Shown: positions 38,836 to 49,888 of the stretch, in pieces
Layout of the letters: every line of letters starts with the position of its first letter
Position numbering within the stretch: position 1 is the stretch's first letter
DNA from: Nicotiana tabacum
Lineage: Eukaryota; Streptophyta; Magnoliopsida; Solanales; Solanaceae
DNA: 64,000 bases
NCBI RefSeq assembly: GCF_000715075.1
Contig: NC_134102.1
Location: 43,781,348 to 43,845,347, forward strand
Direction of reading: 5' to 3'
Position numbers and translations under genes: made by a program
The notes under the pieces: model-generated
The model's database searches: none
What the model saw: the letters and a program-made list of their open reading frames with translations, nothing else
What the model was told of the DNA's origin: nothing

Positions 38836-40040
38836 CTAATCATTGGCAAGTAACACCTTTGACTTCTGACGATCAAAGTCACCTCCATAATAGTGCCTTA
38901 CTCTTTGTCCGTTCACTAAGAACGTTCTCTCGCCACCTAAGACGCGCAGCTCAATGCACCATGTGGAGTGACTCTCACTACCTCAAACGGGCTTGACCAT
39001 CTCGGTTTGAGCTTCCCCGGAAAGAGTCTTAACCTCGAATTGAACAAGAGAACCAATTGGCCCGGTTCGAACTCGCGATGGTGGATATGCTTATCATGCC
39101 AACACTTGGTCTTTTCTTTATATAACTTGGCATTCTCATACGCATGCAAGTGAAACTCATCAAGCTCATTCAATTGTATCACCCGCTTTTTACCCGCTAA
39201 GTCTACATCAAAGTTTAGCTTCCTTATTGCTCAGTAGGCCTTGTGCTCAAGTTCCACCGGTAAATGGTATGCTTTCCCATAAACCAACTTGTAAGGGGAG
39301 GTTCCGATTGGAGTTTTGTAGGCGGTCCGGTATGCCCATAGAGCATCATCAAGCTTTGCAGCCCAATCTTTCCTACTTGCACAAACCGTCTTCTCCAGGA
39401 TCTGCTTTATATCTCTATTTGAGACTTCAACTTGCCCACTAGTCTGAGGATGGTAAGCGGTTGCAACCTTATGTTTGACCTCATATTGCGCTAAGACATT
39501 ATCCAAGAGCTTGTAACGGAAATGGGTGCCCCTATCACTTATCATCACTCTCGGAGTGCCGAACCTTGTAAAGATATGCTTTTTCACAAACTTGACCACA
39601 ACCTTGGCATCATTGGTAGGAAGAGCTATGGCCTCCACCCACTTCGACACATAGTCAACGGCCACCAAAATTTATTTACACCCACTGGACAAGGGAAGCG
39701 TACCCACAAAATCAATTTCCCAAACATCACAAATTTCAACCTCCAAAATACCGTGCAATGGCATCTCATGCCGTTTCATAATTGTTCCTGTTCTTTGGCA
39801 CCTATCACATCTCCTCACGAACTCATAGGCGTCTTTAAACACCCTAGTCCAATAGAAACCCGATGGCAACACCTTAACTATTGTTTTGTCAACCGCATGA
39901 TAACCACCATAAGGCGATGCATGGCATTCATGTAAGATAGCATTATTTTCAGATTTTGGCACACATCTTCTCATTAACTGATCAATAGAGGATTTGAACA
40001 GAAATGGCTCATCCCACACATATGACCTCACATCTCGCAA
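38836..40040 (-). pseudogene. Athila integrase (decayed)
   Basis: Integrase inserts element cDNA into chromosomes. The HHCC zinc domain is visible (HASPYGGYH with CDRC downstream, about 39794-39925), then the catalytic core: first Asp in WEIDF, second in ISDRGTHF, and Glu in GQVEVS, with 35 residues between second Asp and Glu (D,D35E complete). The C-terminal part ([20 protein letters not shown]) follows. It is in one frame with the upstream RT but cut by stops at 39669-39671 and 39228-39230. A 1-nt frameshift near 38950 moves the C-terminal tail to another frame that runs to a stop at 38836-38838. Key residues survive, but the protein cannot be made whole. Confidence 0.9.
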
Positions 40041-41580
40041 GAACTTCTTTTTAGCATAAGGTTCAAGATCAGGCGACATCTCGCCACTTGCCAGATAGTT
40101 CAAAAAATCTGCATACCACGGCACCTCTCCAGCAGTAATGGCCAACAATTGCTTATCCGGGAATGTGTCCTTGATGAAATCTCCCTCAGCTTCATGATTC
40201 CGAGTTTCTAACCTGGATAAGTGATCAGCCACTTCATTCTCTGTTCTTTTACGGTCTCGGATCTCCAAATCAAATTCCTGCAAGAGTAAAACCCAACAGA
40301 TTAGCCTTGGTTTAGCATCTTTATTTTCAAACAAATACCTGATGGCTGCATGGTCTGTGTAGACGATGACTTTGGTGCCAACCAAATAGGCCGGAAATTT
40401 ATCGAACGCCCACACTAGAGCAAGCAACTCTTTTTCTGTCACAGTATAATTTATTTGGGCGGGAGTGAGAGTATTGCTTGCGTAGTAAATGGAGTGAAAT
40501 ATTTTGCTTCTCCTCTGGCCCAATACGGCCCCAATTGCACCATCACTAGCGTCACACAACAACTCAAATGGCTCGTTCCAGTCAATAACCACTATGATTG
40601 GTGCACTCACTAACTACTTTTTCAGCTCCTCGAATGCTTTCAAACAAGCATAGTCAAACTTGAACGACACATCCTTCTCTAACAACCTGCACAAAGGAGA
40701 GGAAAGTTTTGAGAAATCCTTTATAAATCGGCAATAAAAACCTCCATGTACCAGAAAACTCCTAACTCCTTTCACTGAAATCGGTGGTGGCAACTTTTTA
40801 ATTGCTTCCACATTAGCCTTGTCAACTTCCACTCTATCTTTGGATACCTTGTGTCCTAGCACTATACCTTCACGTACCATAAAATGGCACTTTTCCCAAT
40901 TTAGTACCAGATTAGTCTCCTCACACTTGGCAAACACATTAGCAAGATTGGTCAAGCATTCATCAAAAGAAAGACCAAAGACAGAAAAATCATCCATAAA
41001 AACCTCCACAAACCATTCCACCATATCAGTGAAAATAGTTATCATATACCTTTGAAAAGTCACAGGTGCATTACACAACCCGAATGGCATTCTCTTAAAT
41101 GCATAAGTGCCATATGGGCATGTAAAAGTGGTCTTTTCTTGATCTTCCGGGGCAACAACAATCTGATTATACCCCAAATAGCCGTCAAGGAAATAATAGT
41201 ATTCCTGTCCGGCTAACCTGTCAAGCATTTGATCAATGAAAGGGAGAGGGAAGTGATCTTTTCGTGTAGCATTATTCAACTCCTATAGTCTATGCATATC
41301 CGCCAACTAGTCACAGTCTTAGTTGGGATTAATTCATTTTGTTCATTTACTACAATAGTCATACCCCCTTTTTAGGTACACATTGATCAGGGCTTACCCA
41401 CTTGCTATCGGAGATAGGAAATACTATACCTGCGTCGAGCCACTTAATTACTTCTTTTCTTACCACCTCTTTCATGATTGGATTTAGGCGGAGTTGATGC
41501 TCTATGCTAGGCTTGTGTCCCTCCTCCATGAGTATTTTGTGTATGCAGAATGCAGGGCTAATACCTTTTATGTCAGACAT
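40041..41580 (-). pseudogene. Athila reverse transcriptase-RNase H (decayed)
   Basis: RT copies element RNA into DNA and RNase H removes the RNA. RT motif A (FLDGYLGYNQI, catalytic Asp kept), the RMPFGLCNAP block and the catalytic box FMDD are in 40614-41279. RNase H follows with LLCDAS, TEKELLAL, YTDH and VADHLSR, so its acidic residues are all visible. A single in-frame stop (40611-40613) separates the two. The N-terminal RT part (41359-41580, EVIKWLDAGIVFPISDSKWVS) is in another frame, with several stops in 41280-41358. Confidence 0.92.
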
Positions 41581-42605
41581 TGTCTAACCAATGGCATGCG
41601 TGTGCTCCCTCAGTACCCTTAAGAGCTTATCTTCATGCAATCCAGACAAATGAGAAGAAACAATCACTGGTAAAGTGTTAGAATTTCCCAAATACGCATA
41701 ATGAAGATGAGATAGTAAGGGTTTAAGTTCTAATTTTGGGGCCTCCTCAACTGAGGGTTTAGGAGGCAGGCCGATTGGCCTATCCAGAGGCTCGAATTGG
41801 GTTCTTTCTCGTATGTATTCGCACTATGCATCCATAATACATTTCCTCAACCTCTTCTTCAAGTTCTAAGTGATTGAACAACATCAATACCTTTTGTAGT
41901 TCATCTTCTTTAAACGCACTTGGATCTATGGCTAGTTCATTTATCTCCACCACCAAAATCATGGCCAGATCCTCGTAATGACGAGGCAACTGAATGGCTC
42001 GATATACATTAATAACTGCTTCTTTGTTGTCCACCCTAGGGATCATCTTACCTTCTCAGACTTTGATAGGGAATAACTCATCAGCCACGTAATCTAGGAT
42101 GATAAAATCTGCAGAAAAAATAAACTTCCCAATCTGCAGCAAGACGTCCTCAATTACCCCCTCAGGATAAACATACGATCTATCAGCTAATTGTAGCATC
42201 ACTATGGTGGGTCTCGAGGCTCCTAAGCCCAATTATTTGAATACTGACAACGGCATCAGATTGATACTTGCACCCAAATAATATAAGGCTCTACCCACAT
42301 CAAATTCACCAATCCTCACGGGGATGGTAAAACAACCCGGATCCTTAAGCTTTTGTGGAAGCTTTTGTTGAATCCTGGAAGTGCACTCCTCAGTAAGTGC
42401 TATGGTCTCAAACTCAGTTAACCTCCTTTTATTTTCCACTATGTCCATAATATATTTTTGGGACCTCACGGAGCATGTACACCAAAGGGATGTTCAAGTT
42501 TATCTGCTTCGGCATATCTAGGAATTTGTGACACATGTGGTCTTCGTTCTTCTTTCTCAATCTTTGAGGAAAAGGTGGTGGCACCCTCTCTGATATTTTC
42601 TCAGG
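41581..42605 (-). pseudogene. Athila protease and linker region (decayed)
   Basis: An aspartic protease would process the polyprotein. The conserved Athila context ALxxLGASINLMPLSVFK is clear (42233-42300), but the catalytic Asp of the D-L-G-A-S motif is Tyr (ALYYLGAS), which should abolish activity. The stretch after it (42046-42232) continues in the same frame with stops, and 41780-42046 encodes the acidic linker (LELEEEVEE). The segment 42470-42605, linking to gag, lies in a different frame from gag. Confidence 0.85.
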
Positions 42606-43973
42606 CTATGTTTTGTTTCTCTCATCTACCTCTACAGGTTTTGGCACTCTTTCTTCTTCGAACCCAGACTGCTCCTTTTTCTTCTTAGGCACTTTTACCA
42701 ACTCTCTGCCATTTCTCAGCGTCACTGCATTTACTTGAGGATTTTTCTCTGTATTACTTGGAAGAGCTCCAGCAAGTTTAGTATTCTGATTTTTAGCCAT
42801 TTGCCCAAACTGCCTCTCTAGATTTCTGAATTTTGTGCGCAATTGTTGATTCTCAGCCCTGACTTGTTGATTCTCAGCTATAACTTTCTTATTGTCTATC
42901 AAGAGCTTTTTCATTATGTCAGTCAAAATCTCCTCTGCTTGCTGTAGAGGTTGAGGTGGATGATTGTAATTCGCTTGAGGTCTGATATTCTGATTTCCAC
43001 CCCAAGAGAAGTTAGGATGATTCCTCCAGTTAGGATTGTATGTGTTACCATATTGAGCATGTTGATTCATCGGCCCTCTAGCTTATTACCCCACGTAGTA
43101 GATTGATTCAAGATTCACGGGACATATATCACTTGTGTGACCTTCACCACATAACTCGCAGCAAGTAGACATCTATTGTACATGTTGCATCTATTGTGCG
43201 TGGTGCATTGTCATTTTATTCATCTGATTCCCTAATCTCTCTATATCTGCCCTCATTGCTGAGAAATCATCAAGCACGATCACTCCTGCTACCTTTTGTT
43301 TAAGTTCTCTTCGTGGTTCCCCATCTCCTTGCCAATTATTATCATTAGCAGTGAAATTGTTTAGCAGGATCTGGATCTCACTATACGGTCTTGCCATGCA
43401 ACTACCCCCACATGCTGAGTCAGGATTCATCTTTGCTGCCTCGTCCAACCCATCAATGAAAATTTGACCTAACACCTCATTAATCTGAAAATGGTGTGGG
43501 CAGTCTCTGAGAAGCTTCTTGTATCTTTTCCAAGCTTGTCGAAGAGTCTCACCATCTCGTTGTTGACACCCAAGAATCTGGCTCCTCAGCCACTTTGTCT
43601 TTTTCGTGGGAAAAAACTTGACTAAGAATTTCCTTGATAGATCATCCCAATTGTGGATTGAGTTCGCAGTCTCCTTTTGTAACCATTCCTTAGCTTCTTC
43701 TATCAGTGAAAAGGGAAACAGTGTCAGTCTGACATAGTCCTTAGAAATGTTTGGATAATTGTAAGTGTCTATAATTTCCAGGAAGTTCTGAATGTGCCTC
43801 TGCGGGTCTTCATGAGATAGACCCACATATTGCCCTGTGGATTGAATCAGCTGTACCATGTACTGTTTGAGTTCAAAGTGACCACTGATATCAAGCTTCA
43901 CAATCGCCTGAGTCATAAGAGCCTGATTGGGCCTTGTAGCCGCTATCACCGGACGCTCTTCATTACCCTCCAT
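42606..43973 (-). pseudogene. Athila gag (decayed)
   Basis: Gag forms the virus-like particle that packages element RNA. The frame starts at 43973 (MEGNEERPV) and has a retrotransposon-gag core at residues ~60-130 (FLEIIDTYNYPNIS, EEAKEWLQ, SRKFLVKFFP). A CX2CX3HX4C zinc knuckle (CELCGEGHTSDIC, about 43120-43163) and a Gln/Asn-rich then charged C-terminal part (42606-43070) follow in the same frame. Two TAG codons before the knuckle and a TAA-TAA pair after it interrupt it. Apart from these four stops the frame is open, so inactivation is by point mutation. Confidence 0.92.
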
Positions 43974-44214
43974 CTCTATTGGCTATGGTTGAACTACGGT
44001 GTCCAACTCTCTTTCAATTCTAGTTATAGCTTCGACTTCCCTCCTCACTCTACGAAATGTTCGTTCGATTTCAGGATCAAGAGGAAGGAGATTGTTTGCG
44101 CTTCTTCTCCTATGCATTCATGAGAAGAGCCTGCATTATCACAAATAAAATAAACTAAAAATTAAAACTTGAACAAATAAAAGCATAACTTAACTAAACA
44201 ATCAATAACTAAGT
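43974..44214 (-). other. Leader between PBS and gag
   Basis: AT-rich 5' leader of the gag-pol element. Its PBS-proximal ~100 bp match the leader of the second element (49780-49864). No gene. Confidence 0.7.
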
Positions 44215-44231
44215 CACCGGCAACGGCGCCA
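44215..44231 (-). other. Primer binding site, tRNA-Asp
   Basis: Plus strand CACCGGCAACGGCGCCA matches the 3' end of plant tRNA-Asp(GUC) including CCA, with one difference near its 5' side. The tRNA-Asp primer is characteristic of Athila-type elements. Confidence 0.88.
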
Positions 44232-44237
44232 AAAACT

Positions 44238-45651
44238 TGTTGGTTCCCCAAGTACACATAAGTATACGTGGCCGTCAAGTAATAAAGTGACTCTAAAGTC
44301 GGATGTCGAACCCACAGAGACTTAGATCAATTGTTAACTAAGCAAACTAAAATCAATTAATTGTCCAAGATATTTAAGAGTGAAGTTTTTCTATTAATCT
44401 ACTATTGCGGAAATTAAACAAGTAACAACTAATTTATCAAGAATGCAAATGTGTATGATGAGATTTTAATTCAGAGGATGTGAAAATTCCAGGGTTGTGG
44501 TTGGTTTATCAATCCTATTAAGTTCAATAATCACACTCGTTAATCCAAATTATCTATGGTTGCTAATTAACCAGATCGTTTATATGAATAGCATGTTCCC
44601 ACAATACTACTCGCCTGCCCACAATATATCAATCATATATTCCTATGGTATTGAGTCTATCATGAACGAATATAATACGGTATTCAATTAAGCAAGACTG
44701 TTAGGTATATTCCTATCCTAACCGTGAAATCTTTCCCCGAGCCACGGGTTGAGAAACAAGCTCTCTCTAACTCTACTCTAATATAAACACAGCTTTCCCA
44801 AGCATAGTATAGATAGTAGGGTGAATTGGTAGCTACAACAATTAACAAGTTAAAACTAGAATTAAAGAAATAACCACAGGATGATAATCCGAATTAATGA
44901 AGATGTAATTAATTAACATTAATAATCATGTCAACCACAACCATAGAACTAGAGTGCTTAGCCACTCATATTCGTAGTAACGATTTTCCAAGTATTTTGT
45001 ATTAACAAATTAAAAAGAAAAGATGAAGGAATAAAGAACTCGATGATTTTCTCCTCCAAAAGTTGTTCCACGTAATGTTCTTGCCTCCGGTTGCAAAACT
45101 CTTGAAAAATAGTGTTTAATGACTATTTATATGTGTAGGGAAAAGATCCAAACGAAATAACCAAGTCCAAAACCAAAAAGGAGATAAAATAGGCTTTAAA
45201 CCCCAAAACACGCTCGCTACAGGCCTCGCGGCGCGAGGCCAAATGCGAGCCGCTTCTCCCTGTAGCCCATGCGACGCAAGGTCTGTCACGTGCTTTAATC
45301 CTCGCCTCGCCTGCTGCTGCTTCGATTTAATTTTGTTGCCTAACATTTCCAAATCACGTTTTTGTTTCTTTTTTCAATTGTTCTTTTTGTCTTCTTTTGA
45401 TTTGTCTCTTCTGTCTTCCTTTGTAATGTTAAACTTTAATCCTTATATATCCACTAATTAAATAATCATAACTCCATTCTTGTAGTATAAAAAATACACA
45501 TAAAATTTTTACTTTGCTCCCAATTTCGTCTTCAACATACATACATATAAATTAAACTCGATTAAGCACAAATATAGTATAGTTTAGCATTAAAGCCCCA
45601 AAATGTAAAGTATGTAATGCACTAAAAATATGGAATTATAATCAAACATCT
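44238..45651 (-). repeat. Athila LTR C (subtype 1), 5' LTR next to PBS
   Basis: 1414 bp, closely similar to LTR A, not to LTR B at the other end of the same internal region. Its minus-strand start is AGATGTTTG instead of TGATGTTTG, so its terminal TG is lost at the D junction. Confidence 0.87.
45123..45131 (-). promoter_or_regulatory. TATA box of LTR C
   Basis: TATAAATAG on minus in the conserved context; would drive the gag-pol element if active. Confidence 0.6.
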
Positions 45652-45661
45652 CTCAAAAACT
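45652..45661 (-). repeat. 10-bp spacer between LTR C and LTR D
   Basis: CTCAAAAACT. Counterpart of 35693-35702. Confidence 0.8.
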
Positions 45662-47025
45662 TGTTGGTTCCCCAAGTACACGCAAGTATACGTGGCCGTC
45701 AAGTAATATAGTGACTCGAAAGTCGGATGTCGAACCCACAGAGACTTAGATTAACCGTTGACTAAGCAAACTAAAATCAACTTACTGTCCAAGATGATCA
45801 AAAGTTTAACTTTTTTATTACAACTACTATTGCAAAATTCAAACACGTAACCAAGGGAGATATAGATTCCAGGGTTGTGATCGGTTTATTAATCCTATTG
45901 AGTTCGTAATTACACCTGTTAATCCAAATTATCTATGATTTCTAGTTGACCGAATCGTTTATATAAATAACATGTTCTCACAATACTATCCGTCTATCCA
46001 TAATATATCAACCCTATATTCCTATGGTCTTAAATCTTACATGAATGAATATAATACAATATTCAACTAAACAAGACTGTTAGGTATATTCCTATCCTAA
46101 CCGTGAAATCTTTCCTCGAGCCACGGGTTCAGAAACATGCTCTCTCCAATTCTACTCTAATCTAAGCACGACTTTCCCAAGCATAGCATAGATAGTAAAT
46201 AGAACTCAACTGCTGGCCAAACAATTAAGCAATTATACACAGAATTAGAGAAACAACCAAAGATGATAACTCGAATTAACGGTAATATAATTAATAAACT
46301 TCAATATTCATGACAACCACAACCCTAGAACGTGAAGTTTAGCTCCACATAGACATGGTAGGAAAATAACAAATCATCAAGAAAAGGTAAAGATTACTAA
46401 GTTTGATGGAAGAAAGATGGAATCTGATGAATTTCGGCCTCCACGGCAGCTCTGTGCTCTCCCTTTGTCCAATTTCTCCCAGAAAATGGTGCTTAATGAC
46501 TATTTATATGTATAGGAAAAAGGCCTAGACGAAATAACCAAGTCCAAAACCAAAAAAGAGACAAAATAGGATTGAAAACCGGAACACGCAAAGCACCCCG
46601 CGACAGACCGCGCCTCGCGAGGCAACCTCTCCAGCGTGCTCCACCTTGCTTTATCCCTGGCGGCGCAAGCTCAAACGCGAGCTTTTTTGCTCGCCTCGCC
46701 TGACACTATTGCTTTGTTTCTCATTGTTGATTTGTTGCCTAACTTTACAACTTCACGTTTTCTCTTCTATTTCAATTGACTTTTGTCTTCTTTTGTAATG
46801 TTAACTTTAATCCTTATATCTCCACTGAATAAAAATTATTCATAACTCCATGCTTGTAATGTATAAAATACACATAAAATCTCTACTTTGCTCCTAATTT
46901 CATCTTCAACGTATCTACACATAAAATAAACTCAATTAAGCATAAATATAGTATAGTTTAGCATTAAAGCCCCAAAATATAAGGTAAGTAATGCACTAAA
47001 AATATGGAATTATAGCCAAACATCA
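45662..47025 (-). repeat. Athila LTR D (subtype 2), 3' LTR of the short element
   Basis: 1364 bp, closest to LTR E: both hold the CCACATAGACATGGTAG...GATGGAAGAAAGATG segment that LTR B lacks. Confidence 0.87.
46500..46508 (-). promoter_or_regulatory. TATA box of LTR D
   Basis: TATAAATAG on minus in the conserved context. Confidence 0.6.
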
Positions 47026-47040
47026 CTACCCCACACTTAA
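47026..47040 (-). other. Polypurine tract of the short Athila element
   Basis: Minus strand AAGTGTGGGGTAG before the LTR D start, same as 36998-37012. Confidence 0.75.
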
Positions 47041-48951
47041 ACGTTGCTTGTCCTCGAGCAATCAAACTACACCTTTTATAGACACGACCTTTTTAAACAA
47101 TTCTCCTAACTCATCACACCAAGAATCTTTAAAATAGACTAAGCACAAGAGTGTAACATCTTCACCTTGAGATTTGGCTCACAAGTACCATGCATTATTC
47201 ACAACTCACTCACTTACTCTAACATAGAGGTCAATGACATTACCTTTCCTTCATGAATCAAGTGCCCTCACACAACAAAAGAGAGTAGTTCCACACACAT
47301 TAAAATTTAAGAACAATTAGGAACTCAAGATGTGAAGAATTCACTCACTCTTAGAAATAATATTCATATGCCACAAATGATGGCTTGACCGTAGTGTACT
47401 ACTCTACTAATCGAGCTCATTCAGTCTAGGATCAAGTAGGACTTTAATTGGTTGTAATATAGGCTGCGGGTCGGGTAGGATACATTTGAATATAAGAGTG
47501 ACTACACCTCCCTAAGAACTTTAATATATACACTTTAATATTTAACCCCATACTTATGTCAAACCATAACTCCACCTTCGCATAAATGTATATTAACTCC
47601 ATACTTCTTTAAGCAAAATTACATCAAGAGTCACCACTATTAAGGAGTATTTTTCACAGCAATACAACTATATTTTTCTTTTTGTTTTCAATTCAAGTGG
47701 CTCTTAATTTTTCAAAACAGTGCACCTTTCTCCTTATTTTATTAGTTCTACTGAAAAGCCAAACCAGCCACCCCACACTTTAACTTTTACAAAGTACATA
47801 ACAATTCAAGTGCTCATGAGAGGTTAAAAGGTTAAACAAAATGGTTAATTCTAACAAATGGGTAAGGCTTGTAATGTGGTTACCAAGGAAACAAGATTAC
47901 AGGCTCAAAGGGGTTAACTACGTCACATAACCATTAGGCGGGTAAACTACACATAGCTGGCTCAACAAAGAAACGCCTATATCACTTCCAAGATTGAACA
48001 AAACTACTATTTCGCTTTGCAAACACATGGGGCAAATTCTAGAGATCAAATGCAATGCACAGAATAACAGACAAACCTCACACACACATGGCACATAACT
48101 CACTCAGGATTGGATTCATCAAGATACTCTAGTCAAAGCAGTTAAGCAAATTTAAGTGGTACTTATACAAGAGTCAAAAACTGAGCCTAAGCGTCACAAC
48201 CAAAGTATTCACTATTCTCAAGGCATCACAAAGACGAGATATTGCTTCAATTCCAATCACAGCACAGTGGCTCCTACTCCTAAATAATAAAACTAACTAC
48301 ACCCGTTTCAAACAAAACTCTTGGAAAAGAACCGCGACACAAAGAAAAATCAAGGGGGAATTATTACACTCCCTAACAAAAGAAAATCTCTTTGTCCGTT
48401 TTCTTTAGACTTAAATCCCTCAAGAAAACTATCTAGGAGATCAATCGACGGGAAAAATCCAATTTTTCTAATTTTTTTTCTTTTTCTTTTTTTTGATTTT
48501 TTCATAGCTACTAAAATACTACACAACTACGAAAACAAAAATAAGAAGTTAACATTTTTCTAACATCCTACTACTAATTATTTAGAGAATTCTCCCACCC
48601 CACACTTAAAATAGTACAGTATCCCCAATGTACAAATAAAGCAAAACAATAATAAGGGTGGACAAGAAACTCCCTGAAAGGCCAAAGGACAAAGCAATAG
48701 CGGCTCACGGGTACTCGGACTTCTCCCAAGGATGGTTCTTTGTGTGGGCACCCCCACTTAGTCCCAACCATCTAGCTCTCTTTTGCATACTTCCTACGGC
48801 TTTGCTTCCTCTTCTCATATTCCTACAAAACAAAAACAAACACTTTAAAAATAATATAAAAAACAAAAATAAAAGAAAGCAGTAAAGTTGGGTTGCCTCC
48901 CAACAAGCGCCTAATTTAAAGTCGCGGCACGACTTGAACCACTTTTTGCCT
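47041..48951 (-). other. 3' non-coding region of the short Athila element
   Basis: Homologous along its length to 37013-38820, up to the shared GGGTTGCCTCCCAACAAGCGCC near 48890-48910. Beyond that point the two elements differ. No gene seen. Confidence 0.75.
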
Positions 48952-49143
48952 CTACCTTGAACTTATGAAAAATACCCCTAACCTGACATGGTCCTTTGGT
49001 TGGGATACAAAAATAAAAAGGCCAAGTAATAAAATTTTCACTCTATACTTCTCGACCTTTATATAAGGAATGTAATGTTTTCTATATAGAACTACAAATC
49101 CAAGAATGTAAGCAGCTTGTTCCTCTTCCATTGACTCCTCCAA
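48952..49143 (-). pseudogene. Probable frameshifted C-terminal part of the 201-codon ORF
   Basis: 63 codons, overlapping the end of 49092-49697 in another frame. The acidic start (EESMEEEQ) fits the acidic composition upstream better than the Trp/Arg/Lys-rich end of the main frame, and the frame is open above its Met into KVESSEPL. The hydrophobic segment LLLGLFIFVS is too short to call a membrane anchor with confidence. A coding role is inferred only from composition. Confidence 0.4.
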
Positions 49144-49697
49144 AGGCTCAGATGACTCAACTTTGGAATTGTATTACTATTTACATCCTCATATTTACAT
49201 GCACTAGAGTCTTCAAATATATAATTATCTACTACCTCATATGACTCTAGAACACTCTTCCCAACATTGACATCCTCAAGAAAAATATGGTCTAATGATT
49301 GGTATTCTTGTTTTAACTCCTCAATTTGGTCTAGAAGATTTTTTTCAGCTTCACACAACTCATCATTAAATTGTTGGGCGTTGAACGCATCAACCTTTGC
49401 ACTCAAATCTGTATCCAAGTTGTGCAAACCCAAGCTAAACCTGTCAATTTCTTGTGCATGATCAACTCTCTCCTTCGACCAATTATTCACCAACTTCGTT
49501 AGAAGATAATGTCGTTCCGCATATTCTCTTAATCGTGAATATCTGTCCCAATACCAACCCTTATTCCCATATTCAAATTCAGATCTCCTAGCATTCAGGT
49601 CATGACAAGCCCAAAAAGACGGGATATAAAAGTCTTCCGTCAACCAGGCATCTTCATCAATAACCTTACCTCCGGATATTTCATCCTCAGATGTCAT
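49092..49697 (-). CDS. 201-codon unknown ORF of the non-autonomous Athila element
   Basis: I do not recognise this protein. It occupies the place of gag-pol in an element that otherwise shares its ends with the gag-pol copy. The start chosen is the ATG at 49695-49697 (MTSEDEISGGK); the frame is open 23 codons further upstream, but that part is low-complexity leader (FCKCFYFYNN). Residues 1-20 are acidic; 18-66 are rich in Trp, Tyr and Phe (WLTEDFY, KGWYWDRYSRLREYAERHYL); 70-140 look helical, with coiled-coil-like EEL/QEIDRF spacing. No transmembrane segment or zinc motif. The end probably reflects a frameshift near residue 178: another frame (48952-49143) carries an acidic EESMEEEQAA stretch and 63 codons more. 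It could be a captured host fragment, a diverged gag-like protein or an env-region derivative. Confidence 0.6.
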   Translation of the reverse strand: MTSEDEISGGKVIDEDAWLTEDFYIPSFWACHDLNARRSEFEYGNKGWYWDRYSRLREYAERHYLLTKLVNNWSKERVDHAQEIDRFSLGLHNLDTDLSAKVDAFNAQQFNDELCEAEKNLLDQIEELKQEYQSLDHIFLEDVNVGKSVLESYEVVDNYIFEDSSACKYEDVNSNTIPKLSHLSLWRSQWKRNKLLTFLDL

Positions 49698-49864
49698 GTT
49701 GAGAGAACTATGAAAAATCAAATTGTTATAAAAATAAAAACATTTACAAAAATAAAAAATAAGCAAAACCTGTAAAGATAAAAGTAAAAGTCTAATCTAA
49801 AAATTAAAAATTTGAACAGAAATCAATTAAAAGCTTAACTTAGAGAAACAATCAAGAACTAAGT
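49698..49864 (-). other. Leader of the short Athila element
   Basis: AT-rich. The PBS-proximal part matches the leader of the gag-pol element. Confidence 0.7.
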
Positions 49865-49881
49865 CCCCGGCAATGGCGCCA
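49865..49881 (-). other. Primer binding site, tRNA-Asp, short element
   Basis: Plus strand CCCCGGCAATGGCGCCA, one mismatch to the tRNA-Asp 3' end. Confidence 0.85.
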
Positions 49882-49888
49882 CAAAACT

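Noticed and set aside
44215..44231. tRNA-Asp gene fragment
   Set aside because: Only the 17-base 3' end matches, exactly at the LTR edge, so it is a primer binding site.
34486..44691. 64-codon plus-strand frame conserved in LTR A (34486-34680) and LTR C (44497-44691)
   Set aside because: Antisense to the element, short, without recognisable motif; conserved because the LTRs are copies.
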